From NCBI RefSeq assembly GCF_932276165.1, contig NC_063992.1, positions 10,240,001 to 10,304,000 on the forward strand: 64,000 nucleotides of DNA, written 5' to 3'. Positions 23,105-33,434 of the stretch are shown here, one piece after another. Origin of the DNA: Plutella xylostella. Lineage: Eukaryota; Arthropoda; Insecta; Lepidoptera; Plutellidae. The notes below the pieces were generated by a model, which searched no databases, had not been told where the DNA came from, and saw nothing but the letters and a program-made list of their open reading frames with translations. Position numbers and translations under genes: made by a program. The first letter of the stretch is position 1. Each line of letters begins with the position of its first letter.

Positions 23105-23232
23105 TTGGAAGAGATTGCTATAAGCGATAAGACCACCTTTCGTGCCCGAACTAGTGCCGTGGAAGGCCCAGGACAGAGTATGGCGCTTCATGGACGCCTA
23201 TGTCCAGATGGGACCCACTGTTTGTTAATATG
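23105..23232 (+). pseudogene. LINE C-terminal remnants
   Basis: Two pieces lie side by side: a 3'-UTR-like phrase GATTGCTATAAGCGATAAGA and, from about 23160, a frame reading AQDRVWRFMDAYVQMGPTVC before a stop, which is the pattern of the last residues of RTE-like LINE proteins (DR-x-x-WR-x-x-x-EAYVQ). Order and junction suggest two overlapping retrotransposon remnants. Confidence 0.5.
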
Positions 23233-23499
23233 TACTTATAGCCTGCCTGATGCAATGAATAAGGGTAGGTTTAAAGTGAAAAACAACTTAGTCGAAACCG
23301 TTTTACCTACTTACAAAAATCTTGCAAAGTTCCTTTTGAACAGGAAGTTTGATAGAGAATAACAAAACAATAGCTTTAGAATTTCTGAACGAATTCCCCA
23401 AAAACATCTGTAAGCTGTCCCATTGGCTATAATTTCAAAGTTTCATGGCTCCTATAGTGTATGTGCTAAGGTTCAGTTCTACAGAGCAGGCTGCCTGCC

Positions 23500-23792
23500 C
23501 TGCCTCCCTTCCATAGAACCCTTCCATTCGCGCGCGGGCGTCGTCGGGAGAAGACGCGTCGGTCGCTGCTATTTTTAAACGAATCGAAAAGTTTTACGCG
23601 TGACTTTTGACAGTTCACCTTTAAATTCATAATTCGAACGTTTTTGGACTGCGTTCTGTGCTGTGTGGTGTCTGTGAATATTGCCTGTGGCCAGTTGGTT
23701 TAGTGCTCTGTGAACTTTTTGGTGGGAATAAAATTGGATGTTTATTTGGTCTGCGATTGCGCTTTTTCGTGGCTTTCCTGAAATATAATTGG
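23500..23792 (+). promoter_or_regulatory. candidate CpG-rich promoter and first non-coding exon
   Basis: A GC- and CpG-rich block (CATTCGCGCGCGGGCGTCGT and GAAGACGCGTCGGTCGCTGC, 23526-23569) stands out from its AT-rich surroundings. About 100-250 bp further on come G/T-rich transcript-like sequence (CTGTGTGGTGTCTGTGAATA) and a good splice donor, GG|GTGAGT, at 23792/23793. This arrangement is what a moth gene with a non-coding first exon and long first intron looks like. I see no TATA box, cannot place the transcription start and find no downstream exon in the window. It does not match any repeat here. Inference throughout. Confidence 0.35.
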
Positions 23793-24245
23793 GTGAGTTT
23801 AACTTCGGTTTGAGTGCGCTTTTTAGTATAAATTATGCAATATATTTAAAATTAATATGCATTAAAGTAATGCATAAAATGATGTATTTTCAAAAATATA
23901 ATATACTTACTTACCTCCTTTATAATTTTTCAGTCTATTTTATATGGTTCCTCAGGATGGAGCTTTTTAGGTTGCAGATCATAAATTAATTCTGTATTAT
24001 TTAGTAAGAATTGAAAGTCCTTTACTATCAAAGTCCTTTATCTAAGGTAAGGTACTGTTAAATTTACAGGAATGTAGGCCGAATTATTAATAATTATGGG
24101 GTAGTTACAACTAGACTAAAATGGTATAATTATACAAAATACAGCCCTGGCATCGACCTTGTCACAGCCACTACTTACGACATCGATACAAATAATACAT
24201 ACCACTTAATAAGGGATTCCGATTAAGTCTTAGACTAACAATATA

Positions 24246-24420
24246 CAGCCAAGATGGAGTGTTGGTGCAATAGAAACCTCAATTCTGCCACTGAGCTCTT
24301 ATATTGAATGAGTTCGGTTAGAAGATTTGTGTCTTTACCTATTCATTGTAGTTTTTTGCTTTGTTTTTGTTTGTGACATACCATGTTATTCGTATATTGT
24401 TAATCGAAGGATTATGTGGC
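24246..24420 (+). repeat. dispersed repeat X, copy 2
   Basis: GATGGAGTGTTGGTGCAATA ... CACTGAGCTCTTATATTG ... GAGTTCGGTTAGAAGATTTG ... ACATACCATG, collinear with 12381-12610. Class unknown. Confidence 0.55.
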
Positions 24421-24639
24421 GTTATTGGTATAAATATCGAAATATATAAAATATATAAATCCGAAGAGAGAAAACGGAAAAAAATTAGATATTTCACAAA
24501 GAAAACGTCAAAGGCAAATTAAATTGATAAATGATTTAAGAAGAAAAAGAAATAACGTTAATTTTAAATGTTAGGAAAGTGGTTATTTGTCGATTCTCCT
24601 AGAATATTTTGAAAAACTATGTGTAAGGTCCCTAGGCCA

Positions 24640-24728
24640 ACGTGGTGGACTAGACCTAAACCCTTCCTTCATTGGAAGGAGACCCGTGCCCCAGCAGTGG
24701 GGGCGTGATAGGTCGTGATGATGATGAT
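24640..24728 (+). repeat. LINE/5S-SINE tail fragment
   Basis: AACGTGGTGGACTAGACC, CCTTCCTTCATTGGAAGGAG and GCCCCAGCAGTGGGGGCGTG, ending in a GATGATGATG run. Same tail as the 5S-headed SINEs. The trinucleotide run is the usual end of this retrotransposon group. Confidence 0.7.
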
Positions 24729-25624
24729 GTGTAAGGTACCGTGCGCCTTGCAATAATTAAATAAATAAAAATTAGAAACAATTTAGGAAAATTAACTTTA
24801 CTCCTATATTCTGTAATTATTTTTTAATATTAATCAACAAATAAATTTGAAGAATTGGTGAATTTGAAGAATTTATTTATTCGAAGTAAGGTGATTACAA
24901 TAAAGTTCTTATGGCTAGGATTTGGATGTTGAAATACATAATTGGTAGACTGATTTCTGTAGCGTCTGCTCTCATAGCTAGGCTATAGAATAGCCTGTAT
25001 TAATGAGAAGCAGGCCCCTGAATTAAATATTTTAGGTACATTTTAAAAGATTATCGAGGTGTACCTAAAATGTATAAAAAATATCATCAAAATACAATAA
25101 AGCGGGATTAATCCTATCGAGTATTAAATTTTCTTCTTCTCGATAATATTCCCTCATTTCATAAAGAGCCGACGATAAAAGATCAACTCAAGTAAAATAC
25201 CTATTGATTTTTATAAAGAGGATTTATAACAAAAAAATATGGTCCCGTCTAGCCTGATTCAAAAATAAAATCAGTCTTTATTTAGACCTATAATATACTC
25301 AAGCACTTACATAAAATATATATTCGAGCGCTTTGTATTTTAAATAAAATTCTCTATATTTTTTGGTTTATTTCAGTTCTGTGTTCATGTAGAAATATAA
25401 TTTCAGTTATTTTTTTCCGTTATTGTTATTATTGCTTTTGTTTAATAGTGTTTACGAACATAATAATATACACCGTGGTTTAAATCGGGCGGGTTTAAAC
25501 ATCCCACAGTGTCTTGTGTAATGTACCTATCTATACATAGATAGTAACGGATAACGCAGAATACGATGCTCCGGTATTCTACTGATGAACTAGCGCTGTC
25601 GTGAAATCAGCACTTAATATTTTA
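24729..25624. other. AT-rich stretch without recognised gene
   Basis: No coding or RNA gene signal seen. It ends in a short CATTT microsatellite at 25625-25650. Confidence 0.5.
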
Positions 25625-25650
25625 TTCATTTCATTTCATTTCATTTATTT
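25625..25650. repeat. (CATTT)n microsatellite
   Basis: Four to five tandem CATTT units with an imperfect final unit. Confidence 0.8.
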
Positions 25651-25750
25651 ATTCAAGAACAATATACATTGTATGTGAATATACCTATAAAATAAAATAA
25701 TTTAACATAATCATTATAACTATAAAAATAGCGTGCACTACTATTATGTA

Positions 25751-25958
25751 CTAGCTGTGCCCGCGAGCTTCGCTTCGCCTTAAAAAGGGTTTCCCGTGGG
25801 AATTCCGGGATTAAAAGTAGCCTATGTTCTTTCCCAGGGTCTAGACCGTATGTATACCAAATTTCATTCAAATCCGTTCAGTAGTTTTGGCGTGAAAGAG
25901 TAACAGACAGACAGACAGACAGACACAGTTACTTCCGCATTTATAATATTAGTTAGGA
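25751..25958 (-). mobile_element. Helitron-like non-autonomous element, copy 3
   Basis: Minus-strand copy bounded by CTAG at 25751-25754 (its 3' end) and TCCTAACT (its 5' end at 25958). It contains the CTGTCTGTCTG run and the TTCACGCCAAAACTACTGAA phrase common to the family. Confidence 0.75.
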
Positions 25959-26202
25959 TTAGGATTATGCATGCCTGCATGGTAGAATATAGTCATTTTT
26001 AATTTTAATTGACATTATAATGTAATATCTTATCTTATGTAACACGTATAAGCCCACCTTTTGTGCATTTATTATATATTTAAGCAATAAAGAATTAAAT
26101 ATAAATAAATAATATAATATAATATATTCATGCAAATAAACAATACTTTACTTTACGCGCAGCAGCACTCCGAAACCTCATTTTTCGTTATACAAACAAA
26201 AA

Positions 26203-26393
26203 GGGGGTGACTCAGAGAGTCATTCTGAACAACTTATGTTCTATAAGTTTTGGAAATTCGCGAAAAAAAAATCTTTCTCCATAGTAAAAAAGTCACGTGA
26301 CCAACATAGTTTCTATGGTTTTTATATTATTTTCATGAATTTTCAAAACTTGTAGAACAAAAGTTCTTCAGAATGACACCCTGAGTCACCCCC
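26203..26393. mobile_element. MITE with GGGGGTGACTCAGAG ends
   Basis: Left arm GGGGGTGACTCAGAGAGTCA and right arm ending GGTGTCATTC-complement ... CTGAGTCACCCCC pair imperfectly. The interior TCACGTGACCAACATAGTTT is shared with the GGGTGTTGC family (45.66 kb). Adjacent to the right are fragments of two other families (CGGCTTAGTATGCCTTTTTG and AGAGTGACCCCCC). Confidence 0.65.
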
Positions 26394-26635
26394 TTTCGGC
26401 TTAGTATGCCTTTTTGCAACAGCCTGTATAGAGTGACCCCCCAGCTACCAAGACTACCGTGTCAAAGTTCACGTGAAATACCGGAAGCGGCGGCTGCGAT
26501 CACTTCTCACTAACAATGTAACACAGCCCGAGTCTGCTGAAAGTTTCAGCAGCTCAACCAACGGTTAGCGAAGTAAATTACCGAACGTTTTCTACGGTAA
26601 TCTGCATACATTTCTGTCAAAAGTTACATGATAGT

Positions 26636-26899
26636 ATGACGACCGAATGGCGTAGTGGTTAGTGACCCTGACTACTGAGCCGATGGTCCCGGGTTCGATT
26701 CCCGGCTGGGGCAGATATTTGTTTAAACACAGATATTTGTTCTCGGGTCTTGGATGTGCCCGTTAAATGGCAATAGGCCCGCCCCCTATTACATTGGGAC
26801 TAACATAACACTCTGGCGAAAAGTGGGTGCAGCAATGCACCTCTGCCTACCCCGCAAGGGAGTACATTAGTACAAGGCGTGAGTGCGTGTGTGTGTTTC
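26636..26899 (+). mobile_element. SINE-A, full-length copy 1
   Basis: Starts ATGACGACCGAATGG and has an A box TGGCGTAGTGG and a B box GGTTCGATTCC (tRNA-like pol III promoter), a GGGGCAGATATTTGTTTAAA core and a tail ending CTCTGCCTACCCCGCAAGGG ... GGCGTGAGTGCG and a GT run. Exact 9-bp target repeats CATGATAGT flank it at 26627-26635 and 26900-26908, so this is a clean retrotransposed insertion. The tail matches the 3' end of the LINE at 54.5 kb. It encodes no protein. Confidence 0.9.
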
Positions 26900-27066
26900 C
26901 ATGATAGTTGCCGCAATAAGGCGCTATACTATATCCATTATATTATCGGTTGTTTGACATTCTAAAATCTCATACATATTTGATGACTGCAAAGGAACAC
27001 CAACTTTAATTACCAGACATAAGGCAACGTCAAAAATACAATAATATATAGTGGAAGCTCTATAGT

Positions 27067-27097
27067 TACGCTCACGAGCAATGAAAAAGTTCCACCT
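27067..27097. repeat. left end of CACTCACGAGCAA-type MITE
   Basis: CGCTCACGAGCAATGAAAAA followed by GTTCCACCT. No right end is seen within 250 bp. Confidence 0.5.
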
Positions 27098-27427
27098 GCT
27101 AATTGTGATGTGCATGGGAAATTGGGAATGTTTTAATTACACGCTATTGGTATCTACCGGGGCAACAAACCTACACGATTTGATGAATACTTATTTAACA
27201 TTCTGTCCAGAGTTGACTTGGCAGACGAGAAGCAATAAAGTGGCAATAGGTTCCTACTCGTGGAAAAAAGAAAAATGATCGTAACTTGAACTCGACACTT
27301 TTCGCAAAGAGAGAAACCTTGAGACCTTGACAGAGAACTACAAAGGCCATCACTACCATTACAAACCCTACATATATTTTTTTTCACTACCCGATTTTCA
27401 TGAAGGTATATAAAATTAGCACATTTA

Positions 27428-27547
27428 GGGCGTCTTGCACAACAAAGTTAAATAAAATTAAATAATTTGTCTCTTGCTCTGACAGTATAATATCAGAGCA
27501 AGAGGTCATAGATTTAATTTTATTTAATTTTGTTGTGCAAGACGCCC
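27428..27547. mobile_element. palindromic MITE with TTA duplication
   Basis: GGGCGTCTTGCACAACAAAG and its complement at the right bound 120 bp. Exact TTA lies at 27425-27427 and 27548-27550. The arms continue through AATAAAATTAAAT, and an inner palindrome CTCTTGCTCTGA / TCAGAGCAAGAG forms the tip. The TTA target fits PIF/Harbinger-type elements. Confidence 0.8.
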
Positions 27548-27657
27548 TTATGCCTGAAACATGTATGATTAATTTAATTTCAAAATTATTCATGGAGCTT
27601 TAATGCAATCTTATGGAGGAGGGGGGGTGTTTACCTATCTCTTTTACTGTCTGTACA

Positions 27658-27720
27658 GGAGTGCTAGCACGGGGCGAAATTAAGACGACTCTCTGAACTT
27701 TTGTAACGTGCTAGCCCTTC
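27658..27720. repeat. decayed relative of the 7305-7437 MITE
   Basis: GTGCTAGCACGGGGCGAAAT, TTAAGACG and a right end ACGTGCTAGCCCTTC correspond to the 7.3-kb element with an interior deletion. Confidence 0.55.
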
Positions 27721-28204
27721 AAATAAAAGTAATTTGACATATTGCTACGGGTCATGTACCCAGTAGACAAGCCGTCCTCCCCCGCACTTAGATCGTTTTA
27801 CATAATTCTCCTCTGATTACCTATTCATATTTTATTCAAAGAGAACGTCTCCATTAATTAATAAATTCCCTTTTTATCCCCGTCTTTTCCTTCTTTTTTA
27901 AACAAATATTTACAGATAATGTATTTCGGAATACAAACTCCGTTTTGTAATTGTTTTCAGTGACTTTCAGGGTACGAAAACTTACCTCTAGATACTTTTT
28001 CTTTTATTATTTAATATCGGGACCGAGTTGAATTCTTATTTAAAGCTTTCAGATTTTGGAATGCATCTATCTCTTGTAGTAGGGTTGTACCATCGTTAAG
28101 GGCGACAACTAATTATTTAAGGTTACCACCTAGTACAAGGGCCCTTGCCATTTTTGTTAATGATTTGTTTGTAACAATAAATACATTTTTGATTTTTGAT
28201 TTTT

Positions 28205-28325
28205 TTTTTATTTGATGTGGAGACATCTTACACACGGCCATCCGACCACACACTAGACAGAGACTGTAATATGGATATCGGACAGCTGATATAGCTACAC
28301 AGATACATAGATAGATACATAGGTA
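28205..28325 (-). repeat. SINE-B tail fragment
   Basis: The complement contains GGTCGGATGGCCGTGTG-like sequence and CAGCTGTCCGATATCCATAT, as in SINE-B at 49.5 and 50.76 kb. The head is absent. Repeated ATAGATACAT words follow. Confidence 0.6.
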
Positions 28326-28639
28326 TTATACATAGACAAAGTCTATTATACAGAAACGTATCTTGCAAGCTGGGTCAATAATTGGGACTTTTCTATGAAA
28401 TATAAATCATAATTAATTGCATGTCTAGGATATCTACATAGATAAACTAGTACACGTGCTATGCAACCAATGAAATCGCTGTATTTAACGATAATAACGG
28501 TAGTGACGTTTATAATAATTATGTCGAGATAAAGATACAGTGCTGCGGCGATAGGTATCCTTTTAAGTGGATACAGTGAACTATAACCATAGAATAACAA
28601 GTACAGTAGTAACGCCAACGTCAACTTAAAAATGGAAAG

Positions 28640-28900
28640 AAAAAAAAAACACGCACTCACGCCTTGTACTAATGTACTCCCTTGCGGGGTAGGCAGAGTT
28701 GCATTGCAGCACCCACTTTTCGCCAGAGTGTTATGTTAGTCCCAATGTAATAGGGGGCGGGCCTATTGCCATTTTACGGGCACATCCAAGACCTGAGAAC
28801 AAATATCTGTGTTTAAACAAGTATCTGCCCCAGCCGGGAATCGAACCCGGGACCTTCGGCTCAGTAGACAGGACACTAACCACTACGCCATTCGGTCGTC
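28640..28900 (-). mobile_element. SINE-A, full-length copy 2
   Basis: Minus-strand copy with complement of the B box (GGAATCGAACC at 28837-28847) and of the A box (CCACTACGCCA). It ends GGTCGTC at 28900, equal to GACGACC of copy 1. Short direct repeats AAAAATGGA at 28628-28636 and 28903-28911 are the probable target duplication. Confidence 0.88.
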
Positions 28901-29547
28901 AAAAAAATGGAGTATGCAATAATTTAAGAATTCAACAAAATGCTACAACTAAAGACATCTAACGGATGATTCAAAATTAAACTACCTACCTGGCGACAGT
29001 TTTGCTAAGGAGATTGTCGTTCTATACTAGTACTCGTTATTCTATGCTATAACTACCAACAATATATACCTGGTACCTGCGTAAAGGTGTGTTCGATGTT
29101 CATTAAAATTTAACATTTTTAATTAATACGTTCATTACCTACCGTATTACAGGGGGGTCACTACAGAAATGCAACGAACGAAAATGCGAAATGTCATACG
29201 GGTAACGGAATAGAGCTGTGGCTAGTGCAGCGATCCGAAGTTTAGGAGCTAAATACTACTTGTTAGAAACAGAGTTGTCACACTCTCGTTCATTCGTTTT
29301 TGTTCTTCTACACTCGCGAGCAACCAAATCGACTCAAGCCTTCACGGCGCACATATACATTGATTTTCCTAAAACGATAAATGGTAAATATAAAAGTGAT
29401 ATGTCATTCGAAAGCTGAAGAATTAGGCTTTCAATTAAGATCAATACCATAAAAAAAAACTAAGCGCAGATTTAATGACGCATTTTAATTGCCCGTCAGT
29501 GTTAATTACCTCATTAGGAATCCACGCCTTGCGCTACCTGATCCCGC

Positions 29548-29582
29548 TATAAAACCTTTCCACATCCGGTGTACCTTATCAG
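29548..29582 (+). promoter_or_regulatory. candidate TATA/initiator promoter of the transposase
   Basis: CTATAAAACC at about 29547-29556 is followed some 30 bp later by TTATCAGTC, a good match to the arthropod initiator TCAGT. Spacing is right for a TATA-Inr core promoter, and it lies 65-100 bp before the transposase ATG. Confidence 0.5.
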
Positions 29583-29645
29583 TCGCTTGTTGCAAGTTGA
29601 CCGGTACACATCTCGTTGCATTGTATTCCTTGTTTTCGCAAACCC

Positions 29646-30677
29646 ATGGATACCACACCAGAAGAAGCTGCTCAAGTTGTTGCCTTGCTGCAACAAGGGT
29701 TAAGTCAGCGAGCAGTCGCTGCCCAGCTCCACTTGAGCCAGTCTGCTGTATCCCGAGTATACAGACGGTTCCAAGAGACTGGTGCCTTCAATCGAAGACC
29801 AAGAACGGGCCGCCACCGCTGCACTTCAGAGAGAGACGACCGCTTCATTGTCTCAACCTCGCTGCGCAATCGACACCTTACGGGCGTTGATGTGCAGCAA
29901 GAACTGAGACGTGTACGACAAGTGGCTGTCAGCGAGTGGACAGTGAGAAGACGCTTGAAGGAAGCCAACTTGACACCAAAAAGACCTGCATCAGGCCCCA
30001 AATTGACTGCAGGCCACCGACAAGCGCGTCTTCAGTTTGCTCGAGAGCATCTCGATTGGAGCATTGCGCAATGGCGGTCGGTCCTGTTTACTGATGAGTG
30101 CAGAGTGTGTCTGCATGGCAGTGACAGGAGAGGCCGGGTCTACCGGCGTCCGGGGGAACGATTTGCCCAATGTTGTTTCGCTGAAACAGTAGCATATGGC
30201 GGCGGTTCCTGCATGATGTGGGCTGGTATTTCTCTAGAGGGAAAAACCGCACTTGTTTTCGTGCCTGGAGGCGGCCGAGGAGGCGGGTTAACAGCTGATC
30301 GGTACATCACCGACATTCTACTCGGTCATGTTGTGCCCTATGCAGAATTTGTCGGTGAAGACTTCGTGCTAATGCACGACAATGCCCGCTGCCACACGGC
30401 ACGAGTCAGTCGGCAGTTTCTGAGAGAGAAGGAATTGCGCACGATGGACTGGCCTGCGCTCAGTCCTGACCTGAATCCCATCGAACACTTATGGGACGAG
30501 CTCAAAAGAAGAGTTCGGGCCAGGAATCCAGTCCCTGCAAGCGTGGACGAGCTGAAGACAGCTTTATTAGAGGAGTGGGACGGCATTCCTCAGGAAACTG
30601 TCAAAAAGTTGATAAGGTCTATGAGAAACAGGCTGCAGGCTGTAATTAGGGCAAGAGGGGGCAATACAAAGTATTGA
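29646..30677 (+). CDS. Tc1-family transposase, DD34E
   Basis: Cuts and re-inserts the transposon at TA sites in the nucleus. I chose the ATG at 29646 (MDTTPEEAAQ) because the longer frame opens only with TTG. The product is 343 residues, the normal length for Tc1 transposases. Residues about 5-45 form a first helix-turn-helix (LSQRAVAAQLHLSQSAVSRV), then a basic RPRTGRHR linker (GRPR-like hook), then a second helix-turn-helix near residues 70-110 (VSEWTVRRRLKEANL). The catalytic triad is visible: D in VLFTDECRV, D in LMHDNARCH, and E in SPDLNPIEHLW, 34 residues after the second D. A glycine-rich stretch (PGGGRGGG) lies between the first and second aspartates. No stop or frameshift. AATAAA follows the stop within 20 bp. 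The neighbours are its own inverted repeats. Confidence 0.95.
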   Translation: MDTTPEEAAQVVALLQQGLSQRAVAAQLHLSQSAVSRVYRRFQETGAFNRRPRTGRHRCTSERDDRFIVSTSLRNRHLTGVDVQQELRRVRQVAVSEWTVRRRLKEANLTPKRPASGPKLTAGHRQARLQFAREHLDWSIAQWRSVLFTDECRVCLHGSDRRGRVYRRPGERFAQCCFAETVAYGGGSCMMWAGISLEGKTALVFVPGGGRGGGLTADRYITDILLGHVVPYAEFVGEDFVLMHDNARCHTARVSRQFLREKELRTMDWPALSPDLNPIEHLWDELKRRVRARNPVPASVDELKTALLEEWDGIPQETVKKLIRSMRNRLQAVIRARGGNTKY

Positions 30678-31480
30678 TTTAAATAAATAAATTTTTATCT
30701 TAACATTTTTTGTTTAATTTGTATAATACGATACCCATACCCTTTTTTCCTAAATTCCCGTTTTTCCTACAATTGCGTTCAGACATCATTTATTTCAAAA
30801 ATGATGAATGGATTTCAATAATAATGATATCAAATTAAAGCTGACATCTTAAGCTTTTAAATGACATATCATTTTTATTATTTCTATTCATAATTTTACT
30901 TGTATTAATGTATGTTTGCGCCGTCAAGGCTTGAGTCGATTTGGTTGCTCGCGAGTGTAGTTAGATTTCTGTAGTGACCCCCTTGTGCAAACTCCACTAT
31001 CTACGAGTTATAGCAACTTAGTATATAGTCGAAATATATCTCAATTTCCACAACAAAACTTGCTCTGACCAGGTGATGATTTCTCAAAGCTGTATAAAAT
31101 CGGGTTGGTTAAAGTTATAATAAAATAACAGATGGCGCCACCGCCGCACCTCGCTTAGTTTGCATTATAAAGCTGTAGTTTCTAACTTTAAATTGGCTTG
31201 AGTTTCATAGTTTTATCACGCTATTCTATCCATGCCATGAATATTAAAACTGAAGGCTGGCTGTCAAGAAAATCCCTTTGTGGGAAATATTTCCTAAGAC
31301 CGAAGTTACTCTTGCTATTAGACCTACTTTGACATGTTTTAACCGTCTATTAAACAAGCCAAGCGGCGCGTTTAAATGCGAAATAGGATTTAGGAACGAG
31401 ACAAAGACAGTGTTTTATGAATTTTGAGAAATTGGAAACATTAAACACGCGAACAGTTACAAGTTACAAGAGTACACTAG

Positions 31481-31533
31481 TTTGCAACATCCTGTATTTA
31501 CCTAGTCACTAGGTAAATACAGGATGTTGCAAA
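31481..31533. repeat. near-perfect palindrome of two MITE ends
   Basis: TTTGCAACATCCTGTATTTA begins a 26-bp arm that is exactly complemented at 31508-31533 around a single central base. Each arm contains a CAGGATGTTGCAAA end of the GGGTGTTGC family, so two ends of that family face away from each other. Confidence 0.7.
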
Positions 31534-31677
31534 AAATATCTGTGTCTGAAAAAATTACAAACGCGGTCAATGGAGTTTCTATGGAAATGGAAAACGTTTT
31601 TTTTATCGTCAATTTCCAGAATTTCTAGTTTATACAGTTACATCCCCTTTCTGCTTATACCTTTTTGTAACAGCCCT
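31518..31677. mobile_element. MITE, CAGGGTGTTGC family, diverged
   Basis: Left end CAGGATGTTGCAAAAAATAT and right end CTTTTTGTAACAGCCCTG, with TTTCTATGGAAATGGAAAAC inside as in the 5.7-kb copy. Confidence 0.6.
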
Positions 31678-31809
31678 GAATGCTCTGGCTTTCCTGTTTC
31701 TGGTGGTAGAAAATGCTTTTAGCATTATGTTGACCCTTTTTGCACTTTTTTTTTTGCAATAAATAATTAAATGATACTAGATGAAGACTTGGATGGATCA
31801 CGCTAGAGG

Positions 31810-33017
31810 GCGTGTTTTGAAACTATACAAGGCCAAAACGCAGAGATTGGGACTGCTCGCGTATATTTTCAAATTAAAATGGTGCCATGATTTACTTGAA
31901 AGTATACAAGGCCATTACGCACTAATCGCGTATATTTTCAAGTAAGTTGGGCCAAAATTATGGCTTGAAAATATACTGCAGCAGTTACCACTGCGTACTA
32001 ATCGTGTATATTTTCAAGCGCCAAGCGGCAATGCGAGCACTTGAAACTATACGTGATTAGTTACCAGGTAGCCCTTTTGAATTGTTGCTTTCTCTTTCTT
32101 TCATGCGAAATAGTAATAAGTCTATTGCTTTCTATTTATTATTATAATAATAACAATAATGCTTAACAGCTACGGAACTAAACATTGCATCATCATTCCG
32201 CACTTGGCATTAATTTCGTAACGTGTTTTTTGTTTACACCGTAAGTTAAAAAGTAAATTGATATTAAACTGTAGAACTGTTGTTAATAGTAAAAATTATC
32301 TCATAAGAGGGTGTAGAACAATTCATAAAAGACAATTACGGTAATTCAAAACTTGATGAAAAATATGTCTATAATAGGTATATATACTAATACACTCACG
32401 AGCAATGAATAAGTCCAAGTAGCAAAAAGTCAACACCAAATGACCGTAATTTTTTTAAACCAATAAATTTAAAATTTGATCAAAATTTACTATTTTAGTT
32501 GGTTATAATAATATTTTGATGCGCTGTTAAATGCACTTTAATATTGCCGACGGCGTCATTAAGCTAGTCTTATCCGTTCAGGAGTGTAGTAGGTATTACT
32601 CTTAATTCATTTAAATAATTAGATAATAGTAGGTATGCTTACTTGCAAGTATGATTGCTATAAATATCAATTTATCAATCAAATTAGAGCTTGTTCATCT
32701 TCATTTATTATCATTTTATAGGTATGACAGGCAGAACAAGTCAATTGTAGTCATTTACATTTACCGAAATAGTTAAGTAAATTAGAATCAGCATGTAGGT
32801 ATAAATTATATGCGACAAGTACGCCAATCAAGCAATATGCGTAATAGCAATGTATATTTTCAAGTACGATTCAGTAAATCCCAACTTGAAAGTATACGCG
32901 ATTAGTACGCACAAATCGTGTATATTTTCAAGTAAAATATTTATTTTTTTCACTTGAAACTATACAGTGCTAGTACACTATGGGTGCGTTCTGGCCTTGT
33001 ATAGTTTCAAAACACGC
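31810..33017. mobile_element. 1.2-kb element with alternating subterminal motif arrays
   Basis: Terminal inverted repeat GCGTGTTTTGAAACTATACA with exact 9-bp direct repeats CGCTAGAGG at 31801-31809 and 33018-33026. The motif TTGAAA(A/C/G)TATAC occurs twelve times. Forward copies start at 31817, 31896, 31965, 32041, 32886 and 32954; reverse copies start at 31861, 31930, 32006, 32852, 32920 and 32999. Orientation alternates strictly within each end, often with GCGATTAGTACGC-type sequence between. No transposase is encoded. The interior (32070-32830) is AT-rich and hosts a CACTCACGAGCAA MITE. Such arrays are usually transposase-binding sites. The 9-bp duplication fits Mutator-like elements, but superfamily is not established. 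Confidence 0.8.
32393..32586. mobile_element. MITE, CACTCACGAGCAA family
   Basis: Starts CACTCACGAGCAATGAATAA after TA and ends CCGTTCAGGAGTG before TA, 194 bp. Interior phrase GACGGCGTCATTAAGCTAG is shared with 17.35 and 33.95 kb. Nested inside the 31810-33017 element. Confidence 0.75.
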
Positions 33018-33434
33018 CGCTAGAGGTCATAAGAATACTAATACTATAAGAATACTTGTACTTACCTATGCTTGCTCATCCACCGCAGGCTTCCCATACC
33101 AAGATTAAATTTTTCATAACTGAAAAAAAATGATAGATAAGTACATAAGTTATTTATTTACTTAACACAACACATACACAGGTTACACAGCAAGATTACC
33201 AATATTAAGATTAAGCTTACATATAAATACACGACATTAATATGAGACAGACAGATAGATAAGCAACATGTGTATTTATCATGTTAGCAAAAGGTTCTGA
33301 ATTAGCAATATACAGGGTATGATTATAATTAAATAATCACAGCGCTGGTATTCTGCAAGGAGTGGGAGTGGAGCCTACACCAAACACGAATATGTGTGTG
33401 GTAAATATATAAAAGTGAGTTGTGGTACGTTATA

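Larger units (their letters stand above)
29311..30957 (+). mobile_element. intact Tc1-family DNA transposon, 1647 bp
   Basis: Flanked by TA on both sides (29309-29310, 30958-30959). Termini CACTCGCGAGCAACCAAATC match as exact complements, and the first 42 bp differ at one position. Similarity continues for roughly 150 bp per end (for example TGATATGTCATT in both arms), so these are long terminal inverted repeats. It encodes one uninterrupted transposase with its own promoter-like sequence and a following AATAAA. All parts needed for an autonomous element appear present. Activity is inference. Confidence 0.92.
29151..30983. mobile_element. MITE, GGGGTCACT family, split by a Tc1 transposon
   Basis: Left end GGGGGGTCACTACAGAAATG (from 29152) and right end TTTCTGTAGTGACCCCCT (to 30983). 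The body 29151-29310 carries family phrases (CACTCTCGTTCATTCGTTTT). The intact Tc1 element fills 29311-30957, leaving about 24 bp of MITE on its right. The MITE was therefore present before the Tc1 insertion. Confidence 0.8.

Noticed and set aside
28346..28660. 104-codon hydrophobic frame on the minus strand
   Set aside because: AT-rich, low complexity, no domain, and it overlaps the end of SINE-A.
29705..30586. Minus-strand frames within the Tc1 element
   Set aside because: Antisense shadows of the transposase.
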